From a virus: a stretch of 22,344 bases of DNA. The notes under the pieces are model-generated. The model was not told where the DNA came from. It did no database searches and worked only from the letters and a program-made list of their open reading frames with translations. Of this stretch, positions 7,667 to 15,112 are shown one piece after another. The translations under genes and the position numbers were made by a program. Where the stretch lies: positions 1-22,344 of the IMG/VR virus record IMGVR_UViG_3300000596_000003. One strand, given 5' to 3'. Every line of letters starts with the position of its first letter. Positions within the stretch are counted from its first letter, which is position 1.

Positions 7667-8506
7667 CTATCCGATGTTGAGCGCATTGAGGATTCCCTCC
7701 GGGATCTTCCCGGTCAGACCTAGCTGACGAAGGGCTGCTTGCTGCGCGCCCTGGCCCAGGGTTGCGAGTCCCTCCTGCTGGGCGGTGTTGTAGGCGCTCG
7801 CGATCTGGGTGAGCTTCTGGAGGAGCGCTTGAGCGCCGCTGTAGCGTCGCGCCTGGTCTTCGTAGGCGAGGTTGCGCAGCCCCACGCCGGTAGCGCCGGA
7901 GCGGAACGTCCCTCTCGCCCCCATCTGGTCGAGCCAGTTACCTCTTGCGAAGCGGTTCTGGCGGTTGTAGCCGCCGACCGTCGAGAGTTCCCTGGCAGTC
8001 AGGTCCTGGGCTGCCGCCAACGTGTTCGGGTTCTGGGCGGCGTTCATCAGGATGCCGTAGAGCGGATTAGTGGGATCGAGTCCGAGGTCGCGCGCGGTCT
8101 GCGCGAAGTCGGGAATCTCGCCCCAGTTCCCGAACGCCTGCCCGAACCCTGTCCCTGCTGCCGCCCCCGCAGCCGCGTTACGCGCGTTCACCTGCGCCCT
8201 GGTCATCTGGAAGATCGGGTCGTTCTCCAGCGACCAGTTGTAGTTCGGCTCGGGAAGAGCCGGGGGGTTGTAGTTCAGGCTGTACGGGTCGTCGGCATTG
8301 TAGTTCCCGCCCGGGTTGTACCCAGGGGGGTCGTAACCGTAGGGGTAGCTGGGAAGACCCGGACCCGGCCCGAGATCAGCCTTGTAGCCGGTCGTGTTCT
8401 TGGCGGTTTGCCCTCCAAAACCGTAGAAACCGCCCAGGGACGGCGCTGAGGAGGTCGGGGTTCCCAGTTTCTTCGGCGGTGACGGCGGTTCCCAGGGGAG
8501 GGGCAT
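7667..8506 (-). CDS. Internal virion protein, 279 residues
   Basis: This is the first of three probable internal (ejection) proteins. It begins MPLPWEPPSPPKK, similar to the MPLP-PP-KK opening of the next gene product. Residues 40-92 form a Tyr/Pro/Asn/Gly-rich stretch (PGYNPGGNYN, SLNYNPPALPEPNYN) that is probably disordered. Residues 95-279 are predicted helical and Ala/Gln-rich, with ARGTFRSGATGVGL (197-210) and a following helix, a pattern seen in small phage internal core proteins. AAGGGAGA lies about 5 nt before the ATG. The function, helping DNA pass out of the capsid into the cell, is inferred from neighbours and composition. Confidence 0.6.
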   Translation of the reverse strand: MPLPWEPPSPPKKLGTPTSSAPSLGGFYGFGGQTAKNTTGYKADLGPGPGLPSYPYGYDPPGYNPGGNYNADDPYSLNYNPPALPEPNYNWSLENDPIFQMTRAQVNARNAAAGAAAGTGFGQAFGNWGEIPDFAQTARDLGLDPTNPLYGILMNAAQNPNTLAAAQDLTARELSTVGGYNRQNRFARGNWLDQMGARGTFRSGATGVGLRNLAYEDQARRYSGAQALLQKLTQIASAYNTAQQEGLATLGQGAQQAALRQLGLTGKIPEGILNALNIG

Positions 8507-8517
8507 AGATCTCCCTT

Positions 8518-8709
8518 CTATGCTTGCTTGGCGAGGCCCAGTGCGACCAGCACATCAGCAATGTCCTGGACGGTCGGGGTTGTCGGGATCGTCGGGAGCA
8601 TGTCCAGGTCGCGGGCGTCTTCGACAAAGCGGTGCAGCCACCAGAGGTACTCGGACGGGAAGCTGGACGGGTTCCTCAGGTAGGCGGTGATCTCGTCGCT
8701 GACGCTCAC
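8518..8709 (-). CDS. Small hypothetical protein between nozzle and internal proteins
   Basis: The 63-residue product starts with GTG in a 4-nt overlap (GTGA) with the end of the tail-nozzle gene, which makes translation coupling likely. It has an aromatic segment SEYLWWLHRFVEDARDL at about 19-35 and a C-terminal TVQDIADVLVALGLAKQA helix. No transmembrane segment or enzyme motif was seen. A small tail-associated or chaperone role is possible from position, but nothing in the sequence fixes it. Confidence 0.6.
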   Translation of the reverse strand: MSVSDEITAYLRNPSSFPSEYLWWLHRFVEDARDLDMLPTIPTTPTVQDIADVLVALGLAKQA

Positions 8710-10208
8710 TGCTTCAGCCTGTTCTCTTCGAGGGCCTGGAACTCGGTCTCGATCGCGTGAAAACGAGTTTCGGAGCTACCGCCTATCTGCTTGATCCTGA
8801 AGGCGACACCAGACGACTGGAAGCCAAGCTCTCTGCGTGCCCGCTTGTAGACATCCGACTGCTCGAAGCTGCCGATCGTCGTGTAGTTCACCCCGCAAGG
8901 GTCGAGCAGGTACCCGGCCTCAAGCACGGGCGCTCCGACGTGAGAGTGCATGTCCCAGTTCGCGAACAGCCACTTCCACTGCTGAAGCGAGAAAGACATC
9001 TGCGTTCTGCCACTCGCAGACTGCCGCGCCCGGTAGAAGGGGGTCTCGAAAAAAGGCTGGATCGTGACGCCGTTCGCGTCGGCCTCGTCCGCTTGTTCGT
9101 GCGGATGGAAGAGCAGGTAGAGCGAGGCGACCCGGCCCTCGTTCGAGAGGCCCATGTAGACCTTCTCCGCCGTCCTTCCGGGGACGCGCATGAAGCAGAA
9201 CCCGGGCATGTTCTGCATCCGGTACCAGAACCCGCGCAGCAGGTCGTAACAGAAGCAGTCGAGCAGTTGGCCGTTACTCGTGATCGTGATGATGTAGGTG
9301 TCGTGGACGACCCCGGCGGCGAAACGGTAGGTGTCGTCCATGTCGCGCAGCGTCGTGAACCAGAGCGATGAGATCCCCCCGTCGGCGGTCAGGTTCTTGA
9401 GCGCGACCCCGTCTGTCTGGTAGACGCCCGTGAGGTCGGCCCAGATGACGGTGTCGTTGTACTTGACGACCGTGTGGGCGTTGACGCAGCCGACCTCGAA
9501 CGGAGCATCGGCGGTCAGGTCACCACTGGTGGTCGGACTGGCCGGGGTCGTCCCTTTCAGCCGTGAGGTCGAGCGGAAATGAAAGACGAGGATCGCGTTG
9601 CGCATCGCTGCGAGAGCGACCACAGGATCGGAGAAGTCGTACCAGGACTCGGTCGGCCAGACCTCCGCCGTCCCCAGGGCGCTGAACCAGACCCGGCCGG
9701 GATTCGCGAGGCTGTTCCCGAGCACGGTGCGGTCGTTCCAGACATCGGCGAACAGCGCCGGGGGCGGGCTGCCAGCCAGCGTGGCAACGGGAGTTATTCC
9801 GTCCCAGGACATCGGGGGATCGACACCGCTGTCTCGGGGGATGACCACCAGCCAGGAGTCTGCGTCCTTGCGGTGGACGACCGGGTTCTGCGAGATGGTG
9901 TCTGTACCCGTCCAGGAACCAATCAGGCTCGAAGTCGTGTCGGTGAACTCGTAGATCTCGCGCGCAAGCGTGACAGCGACGTTCTTGAACCCGGCTCCGT
10001 AGTAGAACGTCCTGCACATCCCCATGATCATGCTGCCCCCGAGATCGGGGGAGGCGTAATACCAGGCCGCCCGCTTGCGCAGCGGAGCGCCGAGCGACTG
10101 CGGGACGAAATCGACGCAGTTCCAGAGCGCCTGGTTTCGGATGTTGTCGCGGGGATCGTCCTGTCGCATTCCGGCGAAGACGGTTTCGAGCGTGGTCGGG
10201 AATGCCAC
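8706..10208 (-). CDS. Tail nozzle / DNA-stabilisation protein (P22 gp10-like)
   Basis: The 500-residue product is beta-rich, with many W/F/Y-containing strands and few helices. Residues 172-192 (RVWFSALGTAEVWPTESWYD) match the style of the propeller-like hub proteins that close podoviral tails: a residue run of R-hWFSxxG followed by W and a D-F segment. The N-terminus MAFPTTLETVFAGMRQDDPR fits the family's start. In P22 and SU10 such a protein sits below the adaptor and forms the tail tube or nozzle. The length is close to P22 gp10 (472). The gene starts with GTG directly after the TAG of the adaptor gene, and that pairing supports the call. T7 gp12-like tail tube B is the alternative name. 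Confidence 0.65.
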   Translation of the reverse strand: MAFPTTLETVFAGMRQDDPRDNIRNQALWNCVDFVPQSLGAPLRKRAAWYYASPDLGGSMIMGMCRTFYYGAGFKNVAVTLAREIYEFTDTTSSLIGSWTGTDTISQNPVVHRKDADSWLVVIPRDSGVDPPMSWDGITPVATLAGSPPPALFADVWNDRTVLGNSLANPGRVWFSALGTAEVWPTESWYDFSDPVVALAAMRNAILVFHFRSTSRLKGTTPASPTTSGDLTADAPFEVGCVNAHTVVKYNDTVIWADLTGVYQTDGVALKNLTADGGISSLWFTTLRDMDDTYRFAAGVVHDTYIITITSNGQLLDCFCYDLLRGFWYRMQNMPGFCFMRVPGRTAEKVYMGLSNEGRVASLYLLFHPHEQADEADANGVTIQPFFETPFYRARQSASGRTQMSFSLQQWKWLFANWDMHSHVGAPVLEAGYLLDPCGVNYTTIGSFEQSDVYKRARRELGFQSSGVAFRIKQIGGSSETRFHAIETEFQALEENRLKQ

Positions 10209-10889
10209 CTAGACCCCTGTCTGCGATGGTGACCCGACGAAGCGCCTGCGGTGCCCGACGACAGCGGGAGAGAGCCTTCTCCCTCCACGGTGCAGGGCCG
10301 CCCGTTTCATCCGGCCAAGCTCCTCACGGTAGAGCGTCCTGTAGCTCGACCCGTTCTCAGAGTACTTGTCGTTGATGTACTGCCCCGCCTGGAAGAGCAT
10401 GAAGTACTCGATCACCTTCTGCCACTCCCAAGGAAGATCGTTCGGTGTGTCGGTATCGGCGACGAGCGGCAAGGGACGCTTCACGAAGTAGACGAAGAGA
10501 CTGTCGCCCTCGACGGGAGCCGGGTAGATCATCAGCCGGTCGCCCCCATTCACGGCATAGCACTGAACCGGGGAGGAGGTCTGGCCCTGAGAGCCGATCC
10601 GGTAGTCGAGGATCTCCTGCGGGGAGACGCGCTCGATCCGGTAGGTCTGATCGCTAGTGGCGAGGTAGACCTCGTTGATCGCGATCATCGTCGGGTCGAT
10701 CGTGTAGTCGGAGCTACCGGCGATGAGCCGCATCGACGCGCAATTGATCTTGATCCGGCTCTCGGCCATCACCTCCAGGTAAGCCTGGTTCGCCCAGTCG
10801 TTCATCAACGTCTGGTCTTTCGAGCCGGTCGTGTTGTCAAGACCCATCTTGGCCGCTACCTGAGTCCGAAACTGAGCGAGTGAGGTCAC
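10209..10889 (-). CDS. Head-tail adaptor / connector protein
   Basis: The protein has 226 residues. A longer frame begins at 11048, but the GTG at 10889 is preceded by AAGGAGG with 4 nt between, and the upstream codons are low-quality and overlap the neighbouring membrane-protein gene. The sequence has a helical N-terminal part (LAQFRTQVAAKMGL, LMNDWANQAYLEVMAESR), a beta-rich middle (RLIAGSSDYTID, RLMIYPAPVEGDSLFVYFVK) and a C-terminal helical part with EWQKVIEYFMLFQAGQY. This order is typical of podoviral adaptors (P22 gp4 / T7 gp11 type), which bind under the portal. The next gene encodes the nozzle, as expected for a tail module. Sequence alone gives moderate support. Confidence 0.6.
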   Translation of the reverse strand: MTSLAQFRTQVAAKMGLDNTTGSKDQTLMNDWANQAYLEVMAESRIKINCASMRLIAGSSDYTIDPTMIAINEVYLATSDQTYRIERVSPQEILDYRIGSQGQTSSPVQCYAVNGGDRLMIYPAPVEGDSLFVYFVKRPLPLVADTDTPNDLPWEWQKVIEYFMLFQAGQYINDKYSENGSSYRTLYREELGRMKRAALHRGGRRLSPAVVGHRRRFVGSPSQTGV

Positions 10890-10893
10890 GACC

Positions 10894-10900
10894 CCTCCTT
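10894..10900 (-). promoter_or_regulatory. Ribosome binding site fixing adaptor start
   Basis: AAGGAGG lies 4 nt before the GTG at 10889. No comparable site precedes the longer candidate start at 11048. Confidence 0.8.
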
Positions 10901-10929
10901 GATGGTTCGCTGTCGGCCTAAGTGGTTGC

Positions 10930-11139
10930 TCACGGCTCCTCCTCTTGTTTCGGCCAAACTTCGGCCTCTGTGGTGTCAACGTCGAAGCGCTGCCGCTCGA
11001 CAAACCATCCGAAGCGGGCGACACGCACCTGCCGGTCACGCGCCACAAGTTGGGAGACGAAGACGATCACGACCACGGCCGCGAACACGACCACGATCAG
11101 TCCCGCGAGCGCTTTGCCGTCGAGGGAGACGGCGATCAC
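10930..11139 (-). CDS. Small single-span membrane protein, holin candidate
   Basis: The 69-residue product has one strong membrane segment at about 9-32 (ALAGLIVVVFAAVVVIVFVSQL) after a short N-terminus, then a basic and finally acidic tail ending KQEEEP. The GTG start overlaps the stop of the previous small gene (GTGA). It follows the endolysin gene and another tiny membrane protein, so a role in lysis is reasonable; single-span holins with this topology exist. A membrane-anchored structural or spanin-like role cannot be excluded, although a Gram-positive host would not need a spanin. Confidence 0.6.
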   Translation of the reverse strand: MIAVSLDGKALAGLIVVVFAAVVVIVFVSQLVARDRQVRVARFGWFVERQRFDVDTTEAEVWPKQEEEP

Positions 11140-11300
11140 GTCGCTCTCCGGTCGCGCTGGGCCTGGATGTCTTTGCCCTCTAGGATCGAGAGGCGCTCGC
11201 GGAGCTTGCTGATCGCGATCGCGAGGTAGATGATCCCGAGGATCTCAAGGCTGTTGATCGTGATCAGCGCCTCGTCGGGAATGGTGGTGAGGCCGATCAT
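11136..11300 (-). CDS. Tiny membrane protein, holin or antiholin candidate
   Basis: This 54-residue gene is shorter than common length cut-offs but is well supported. Its ATG overlaps the endolysin stop (ATGA), its own stop overlaps the next start (GTGA), and no other frame fills the gap. The product has a hydrophobic stretch at about 12-31 (LITINSLEILGIIYLAIAIS) followed by a charged tail rich in Arg, Glu and Gln (KLRERLSILEGKDIQAQRD) that is likely a short amphipathic helix. With the downstream 69-residue membrane protein it could form a two-component holin system. The assignment rests on context and the membrane segment. Confidence 0.65.
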   Translation of the reverse strand: MIGLTTIPDEALITINSLEILGIIYLAIAISKLRERLSILEGKDIQAQRDRRAT

Positions 11301-12211
11301 GGCTCCGCGACGCGGACAAAAACTGTTCCCTGAGCCTGGGTGTCGCGGGTGCGGCGCATGACCTCGCCGCCGTTCGAGTTGTCGCTCGTAGAGGTGTTTC
11401 CTTCTATGCAGGTGAACTGGGAGGGCTTCGTTCCGCCCCAGGACTCGAACAGGCCGATGTGGTCGTAGGTGCCGTCGCGGCTCCAGTCGAAACAGACGAG
11501 GTCCCCCGGCATCGGGGACGATGGGACGCTCAGCCCGTTACGGTTCGCTTTTGCGTCCCCCACGACGTAGGGCACGTAGGCGTAGGCGACTCCCTTGGCG
11601 AACGAGGGCGAGCCACCAGCCTCGACCTCGTACCAGTAGCTGACGGCCATAGCGCACCACGGCTGATAATCCTGCCCATACCAGCTACCGAATGTCGAGT
11701 GGTTGGTTCCAGGGGGATTCTCTTTGTAGCCCAGCCAGCCGATCGCAGCCTGCAAGGCGCGCTCGCGCGTGGTTCCCTTGACGGGTTTGTTGAACTCGTA
11801 GTAGGCCTCCGCGATCAGGTTCGCGGCGGTCACGTCCATCGCCATCTGGCCCGCGTTCGGGAGTCCCTTCGGGATCTTGATCGAGCGCAGCGTGTTGAAG
11901 GTCTTCTCCCCGACCCAGCCGCTGGGGTCGAGCTTCTGCTGGCGCTGGATGCCAGCGATGCCCGAGTCGGCAACGTTGCCTCCCGCTTTGCCGTGGGAGA
12001 AGGCATTGCTGAATGTGCGGTCGAAGGCCGAGGCGGGACCCGGCCAGCGACCCGCCCGCCAGACGGTGCGCTTGTACGCCTCGATATCAGCCCCATCTTC
12101 TGACGGCTCCTTGCCCTGCTTGTTCGCGTCAGGAGGATAAATCGGCCTCGGGAAGCCAGGAACGGCGACCATTGGTCCGCCCGGGTAAGCGCTCTCGTAC
12201 CATTCAGTCAC
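11297..12211 (-). CDS. Endolysin: peptidoglycan-binding plus CHAP-like peptidase/amidase
   Basis: The protein has 304 residues. Residues 40-112 look like a helical peptidoglycan-binding unit (GIAGIQRQQKLDPSGWVGEKTF). Residues 145-300 look like a CHAP or NlpC-type cysteine peptidase: C186 in QPWCAMAVSYW, H251 in TYDHIGLFE and E270/N272 in TCIEGNTS give the Cys-His-Glu/Asn order, with PMPGDLVCFDW just before the His as is usual. It would cut the cell-wall peptide or amide bond. There is no signal peptide, so export would depend on a holin. The GTG start is in an 8-nt overlap with the upstream gene; a GGTGA box precedes it. Confidence 0.85.
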   Translation of the reverse strand: MTEWYESAYPGGPMVAVPGFPRPIYPPDANKQGKEPSEDGADIEAYKRTVWRAGRWPGPASAFDRTFSNAFSHGKAGGNVADSGIAGIQRQQKLDPSGWVGEKTFNTLRSIKIPKGLPNAGQMAMDVTAANLIAEAYYEFNKPVKGTTRERALQAAIGWLGYKENPPGTNHSTFGSWYGQDYQPWCAMAVSYWYEVEAGGSPSFAKGVAYAYVPYVVGDAKANRNGLSVPSSPMPGDLVCFDWSRDGTYDHIGLFESWGGTKPSQFTCIEGNTSTSDNSNGGEVMRRTRDTQAQGTVFVRVAEP

Positions 12212-12407
12212 TCGTCACCATCGCCTGGTTGCCATCCTCGCTCGCGGTCATCTGAGCGAGTGAGGCCTCGAACTCGATCACCGCTCGCGCAGCCTCCTCC
12301 GCGTTGAAGACCGTGATCACCTGGGCTACCCGCTCGGCCACGATGCGGCCGTCCTGGTCGCGCTCGATGGCGACCGGCTGGAGCAAATACTTGTATGGCT
12401 CGATCAT
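12204..12407 (-). CDS. Small hypothetical protein between fibre and endolysin
   Basis: The 67-residue product starts with ATG in a 1-nt overlap (TGATG) with the fibre stop, and its end overlaps the endolysin start by 8 nt. The sequence suggests a strand-helix arrangement (YKYLLQPVAIERD, AERVAQVITVFNAEEAARAVIEFEASL). No membrane segment or known motif is visible. Position suggests a fibre-associated factor or chaperone, but this is a guess. Confidence 0.6.
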   Translation of the reverse strand: MIEPYKYLLQPVAIERDQDGRIVAERVAQVITVFNAEEAARAVIEFEASLAQMTASEDGNQAMVTSD

Positions 12408-14704
12408 CAGTTCGGGACCCTCAGCACCCGGTAACCCGTACCACCCGAGTCGGGCGCACCGACGACAACCTGCTTCGCCGCACCGTTTATCTTCAGGTAG
12501 AGCGGCGCAGCATCGGCGGCGGCACCACCGAGAACGACAAGGGTGCTGTCCGTTTGAAGTACGGCCGCGGCCGCACGGTAGAGGGTCGTGTCGGGAGCGG
12601 TCGTGCCGCCGGGGCCGAAGAGAAGCGCCGCGTCGTTACGCAGGAACGCGCGCGGCTGGGTGTCGCCGTCCACCCGCGCGTCGAATCCCCAACCACCAAC
12701 GCCTCCCGTGGAGCGAAGGCTACCGATGATGCCAATCGTGTAGGCGGCTACCCGAGAGAGGAAGGCGTCACTTCCGTAGCCGCCGAGGTAGAGGTTATTG
12801 CCCACTCCGAGGTGCGCCCCAGCCGTGAAATTGCCGTTCGTGTAGAGGCTGCTCGTCGCGTTGCGGTAGAGGGTCGTGTCTACGCCCGCAGACGGGTTCA
12901 GCCAGAGAGCGCCGTCAGAGGCGATTCGCAGGCGCTCAAGCTCGCTACCGGGCAGATAGCTGTTGTACATCGTGTAGAACCGGAGCGACGGGTTGAGGTA
13001 GGACGAAGACGAGTTCTCGAAGATCGCTTTGATCGCAGCGTAGTAGGAGGTGGCGTCGCTACCCATTCTGATCTCCACGCCTTTACCAGCTTGGGCCGCG
13101 CCCGTAGCGGCGTTCGCGACAGTCAAGGCGTTCACGACCGTTGCCTCGTTCCTGGTCACGTTCAATGCGAACGCCTGGAACGTGTCATCCGTCCTCAACG
13201 TGTCAGCCGCCGAGCGGTAGAGGTTCGTATCGGCAGCGCTTCCGAAGTAGAGCTTGCCGTCCGTGTGAAGTGTGATCTTCGTGGCCGCAGCGTTGTTAGC
13301 CGTTACATATCCCTCTGAATAAACGTTGGCTACGGAAAGCGCCCCATCCGTCTTGAGCACGCTCGCCGCCGAGCGGTAGAGGCTGGTGTCAAGCGCGCTC
13401 CCGAACCACACGCGCGCGGTGCTCGTATCGGCTCCGAATAACCACAAACGACTACCGACATCAAGAGCGCCGTCCGTCCTGAGATTGCTCGCCGCGGTGC
13501 GGTAGAGGTTCGTGTCGCCCGCTGAACCGAATATGAGGCCTGATTCGCCGGTGCCAAGAGCGCCCATATTGACCTGGCTCGCAGCACCGTCGCGCGCGAC
13601 AATGTTTCCCGAGGCCGTGAAATACCAGCCAGTCGTAAGCACCTGAGCGGCCTTACGGTAGAGGTAAGTATCGGCAGCGCTTCCGAAGTAGATTTTCCCG
13701 TCAGCGGCCAAGAAGAGTTGGTTCGCAACCGATCCGTTGTTCGCCATCACCCACGCCGACGACCGCAGACCCGCCTGCGCGAAAAACTCGCCGTCGGTCT
13801 TGAGCACGTTCGCAGCCGAGCGGTAGAGGTTCGTGTCGGTGGCGGCAGCGCCGCTGCCCCACTGGATCACGCCGCCCGCTTGGATCCTGACCCGGAAGAA
13901 GTTGTCTGCGGTGTCGGCGGTGGAGAAGGCGAAGTTAGCCGCTGGCGTGAATGCCTGGATCTGGGCGTTCGTCACAAGGATGCCCGCCCCCGCGCGGTAG
14001 AGATTCGTATCGGGGGCGCTCGCGCCACCCGGCCCCCACTCCTGCTTGCCGTCGCCCATGAGGCGGTAGACGGGCTGGGCATCGCCCGCGAGCAGCTTGT
14101 TCGCGATGATCCTCGTCGCGGCGGCGATGACGGTGTCGGCGGGGAGCGCGCCGCCGCCGCCGGTGACGGTTTGCCACGTTCCGTCGTCGCGGAGGAACTT
14201 GGTGCCGTCTCTCGTCCCCGAGCCAAGCGAATCGGGGGTGACCCGTCCTGTGGCGATGAAGATGCCGTCGGTCTTGAGGCTGCCAGCAGACGCGCGGTAG
14301 AGGTTGGTGTCGGCGGCAGCACCGAAATAGACCCCGCCGCCTCCTATGGAACTGGTGAGCCAGACCTGGCCTGCCAGCCCGTCGCGGGCGATGATGTCGC
14401 CCGAGGTTCGGAAGTAGGACGCGAACGCCTTCAGATCCGAGGCCGCTACACGCCGCAGAGTCACGTCGAGCGCCCCGCCGACGCCTCCCGGCCCCCAGGA
14501 GAGTTGCCCGCTGCCGAGCAACTGGAAGTTTGTAGCCTCGCCAGCGGCGAGCTTGTTCTGGACGATCCCGCTCGCCGCGGCGACGACGCCGTCCTTGTCC
14601 ACTTTGCCGGTGTCGAGCGCGACGATGCCGTTGTCCATCTGGTTCAGGTGGACCTGATCGACGGGCGTGACGAGGTTTTGCCAAACGACGGGCGTGTAGG
14701 TCAT
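12407..14704 (-). CDS. Tail fibre / receptor-binding protein with LYR repeats
   Basis: The 765-residue protein starts with a likely virion-attachment region (residues 1-60: VVWQNLVTPVDQVHLNQMDN), then becomes an array of short beta-rich units. Nine copies of a D-T-x-L-Y-R-x-x-x-x-x-L-x-T-(D/N/G) motif are visible, for example ADTNLYRSAADTLRTDDTF, separated by strands such as KLYFGSA. Such repeats usually form a trimeric beta-helical shaft. The C-terminal residues (KQVVVGAPDSGGTGYRVLRVP) follow the last unit; no S74 intramolecular chaperone was seen. The ATG directly follows the previous TAG, with TGGAGG as ribosome binding site. Receptor type cannot be read from the sequence. Confidence 0.85.
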   Translation of the reverse strand: MTYTPVVWQNLVTPVDQVHLNQMDNGIVALDTGKVDKDGVVAAASGIVQNKLAAGEATNFQLLGSGQLSWGPGGVGGALDVTLRRVAASDLKAFASYFRTSGDIIARDGLAGQVWLTSSIGGGGVYFGAAADTNLYRASAGSLKTDGIFIATGRVTPDSLGSGTRDGTKFLRDDGTWQTVTGGGGALPADTVIAAATRIIANKLLAGDAQPVYRLMGDGKQEWGPGGASAPDTNLYRAGAGILVTNAQIQAFTPAANFAFSTADTADNFFRVRIQAGGVIQWGSGAAATDTNLYRSAANVLKTDGEFFAQAGLRSSAWVMANNGSVANQLFLAADGKIYFGSAADTYLYRKAAQVLTTGWYFTASGNIVARDGAASQVNMGALGTGESGLIFGSAGDTNLYRTAASNLRTDGALDVGSRLWLFGADTSTARVWFGSALDTSLYRSAASVLKTDGALSVANVYSEGYVTANNAAATKITLHTDGKLYFGSAADTNLYRSAADTLRTDDTFQAFALNVTRNEATVVNALTVANAATGAAQAGKGVEIRMGSDATSYYAAIKAIFENSSSSYLNPSLRFYTMYNSYLPGSELERLRIASDGALWLNPSAGVDTTLYRNATSSLYTNGNFTAGAHLGVGNNLYLGGYGSDAFLSRVAAYTIGIIGSLRSTGGVGGWGFDARVDGDTQPRAFLRNDAALLFGPGGTTAPDTTLYRAAAAVLQTDSTLVVLGGAAADAAPLYLKINGAAKQVVVGAPDSGGTGYRVLRVPN
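12541..14311 (-). repeat. Coding repeats of the fibre shaft
   Basis: Nine units with the DTxLYR core are spread across this region, at irregular spacing. The nucleotides are also conserved in the core, reading GCGGTAGAG on the plus strand in most copies. A tenth, degenerate unit (LDVTLRRVAASDLK) lies nearer the N-terminus at about 14430-14470. The repeats may permit length change by recombination. Confidence 0.8.
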
Positions 14705-15112
14705 CTAGGCCTCCAGGCAAACGGATTCTTCGAGTTCGAGCGGCTCGCAACCGGCCGCCACCAGGACGAGGTCGTCGCAGCCAACCGCCACCAGGACGAG
14801 GTCGTCGCAGATCGAGGGCATCAGCAGCGGGTTGACATGCACCTTTCCGCCGAGCAGCTTGAGCGGCGGCGAGTCCGCGGGCCGAAGGATGTTCTCCAGC
14901 GTGAGCGGGACCGTCCCTCCCGTCAGGATGAGCGATAGCTGGACCGGCCTGATCGTGACGCCCGAGATGACGAGCACCGTCTCGCCCCAGAGGTGGATCG
15001 GGAGCGGTATCCAGTCGTCGGCGACGGTGGGTTCGCCGCAGAGCCTCTGGCCGCAGAGCCTCTGGCCGCAGAGAAACGGCCCGCCGGGGTCGGGGACGAG
15101 AGTGTCGGTCAA
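14705..15112 (-). CDS. Cys-containing repeat protein of unknown function
   Basis: The product has about 135 residues. A longer frame extends to 15274 but overlaps the previous gene in low-quality sequence. The best start is a TTG at 15112 that overlaps the previous stop (TTGA) and has GCAGG a few nt upstream. The N-terminal part holds a short tandem repeat (CGQRLCGQRLCGE); the middle has beta-strand character (ETVLVISGVTIRPVQLSLIL, GGTVPLTLENIL). Near the C-terminus CDDLVLVA is duplicated (CDDLVLVAVGCDDLVLVAAGC). The alternation of hydrophobic residues and Leu suggests a beta-rich virion protein. It precedes the fibre gene, so it could be a fibre or baseplate-like accessory. No family was recognised. 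Confidence 0.6.
   Translation of the reverse strand: MTDTLVPDPGGPFLCGQRLCGQRLCGEPTVADDWIPLPIHLWGETVLVISGVTIRPVQLSLILTGGTVPLTLENILRPADSPPLKLLGGKVHVNPLLMPSICDDLVLVAVGCDDLVLVAAGCEPLELEESVCLEA
14755..14810 (-). repeat. 30-nt period tandem repeat, two units
   Basis: The 26 nt at 14755-14780 recur exactly at 14785-14810. In the coding frame each encodes a C-D-D-L-V-L-V-A segment. The identity at nucleotide level shows a recent duplication. Confidence 0.85.
15035..15073 (-). repeat. 15-nt tandem repeat, 2.6 units
   Basis: The unit GCCGCAGAGCCTCTG occurs at 15035-15049 and 15050-15064, followed by nine matching bases. It encodes the repeated CGQRL segment of the Cys-containing protein. The identity between copies suggests recent slippage. 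Confidence 0.85.

Noticed and set aside
10890-11048. N-terminal extension of the adaptor gene
   Set aside because: It overlaps the 69-residue membrane protein and has no ribosome binding site, whereas AAGGAGG precedes the GTG at 10889.
12541-14311. Regularly repeated short sequence, possible CRISPR array
   Set aside because: Units are in frame, unevenly spaced and diverged, and the intervals code for conserved beta strands; they are fibre shaft repeats.
13718-14938. Long plus-strand frame (406 codons) opposite the fibre gene
   Set aside because: It crosses the boundary of two minus-strand genes and is repetitive only because the fibre repeats are read backward.
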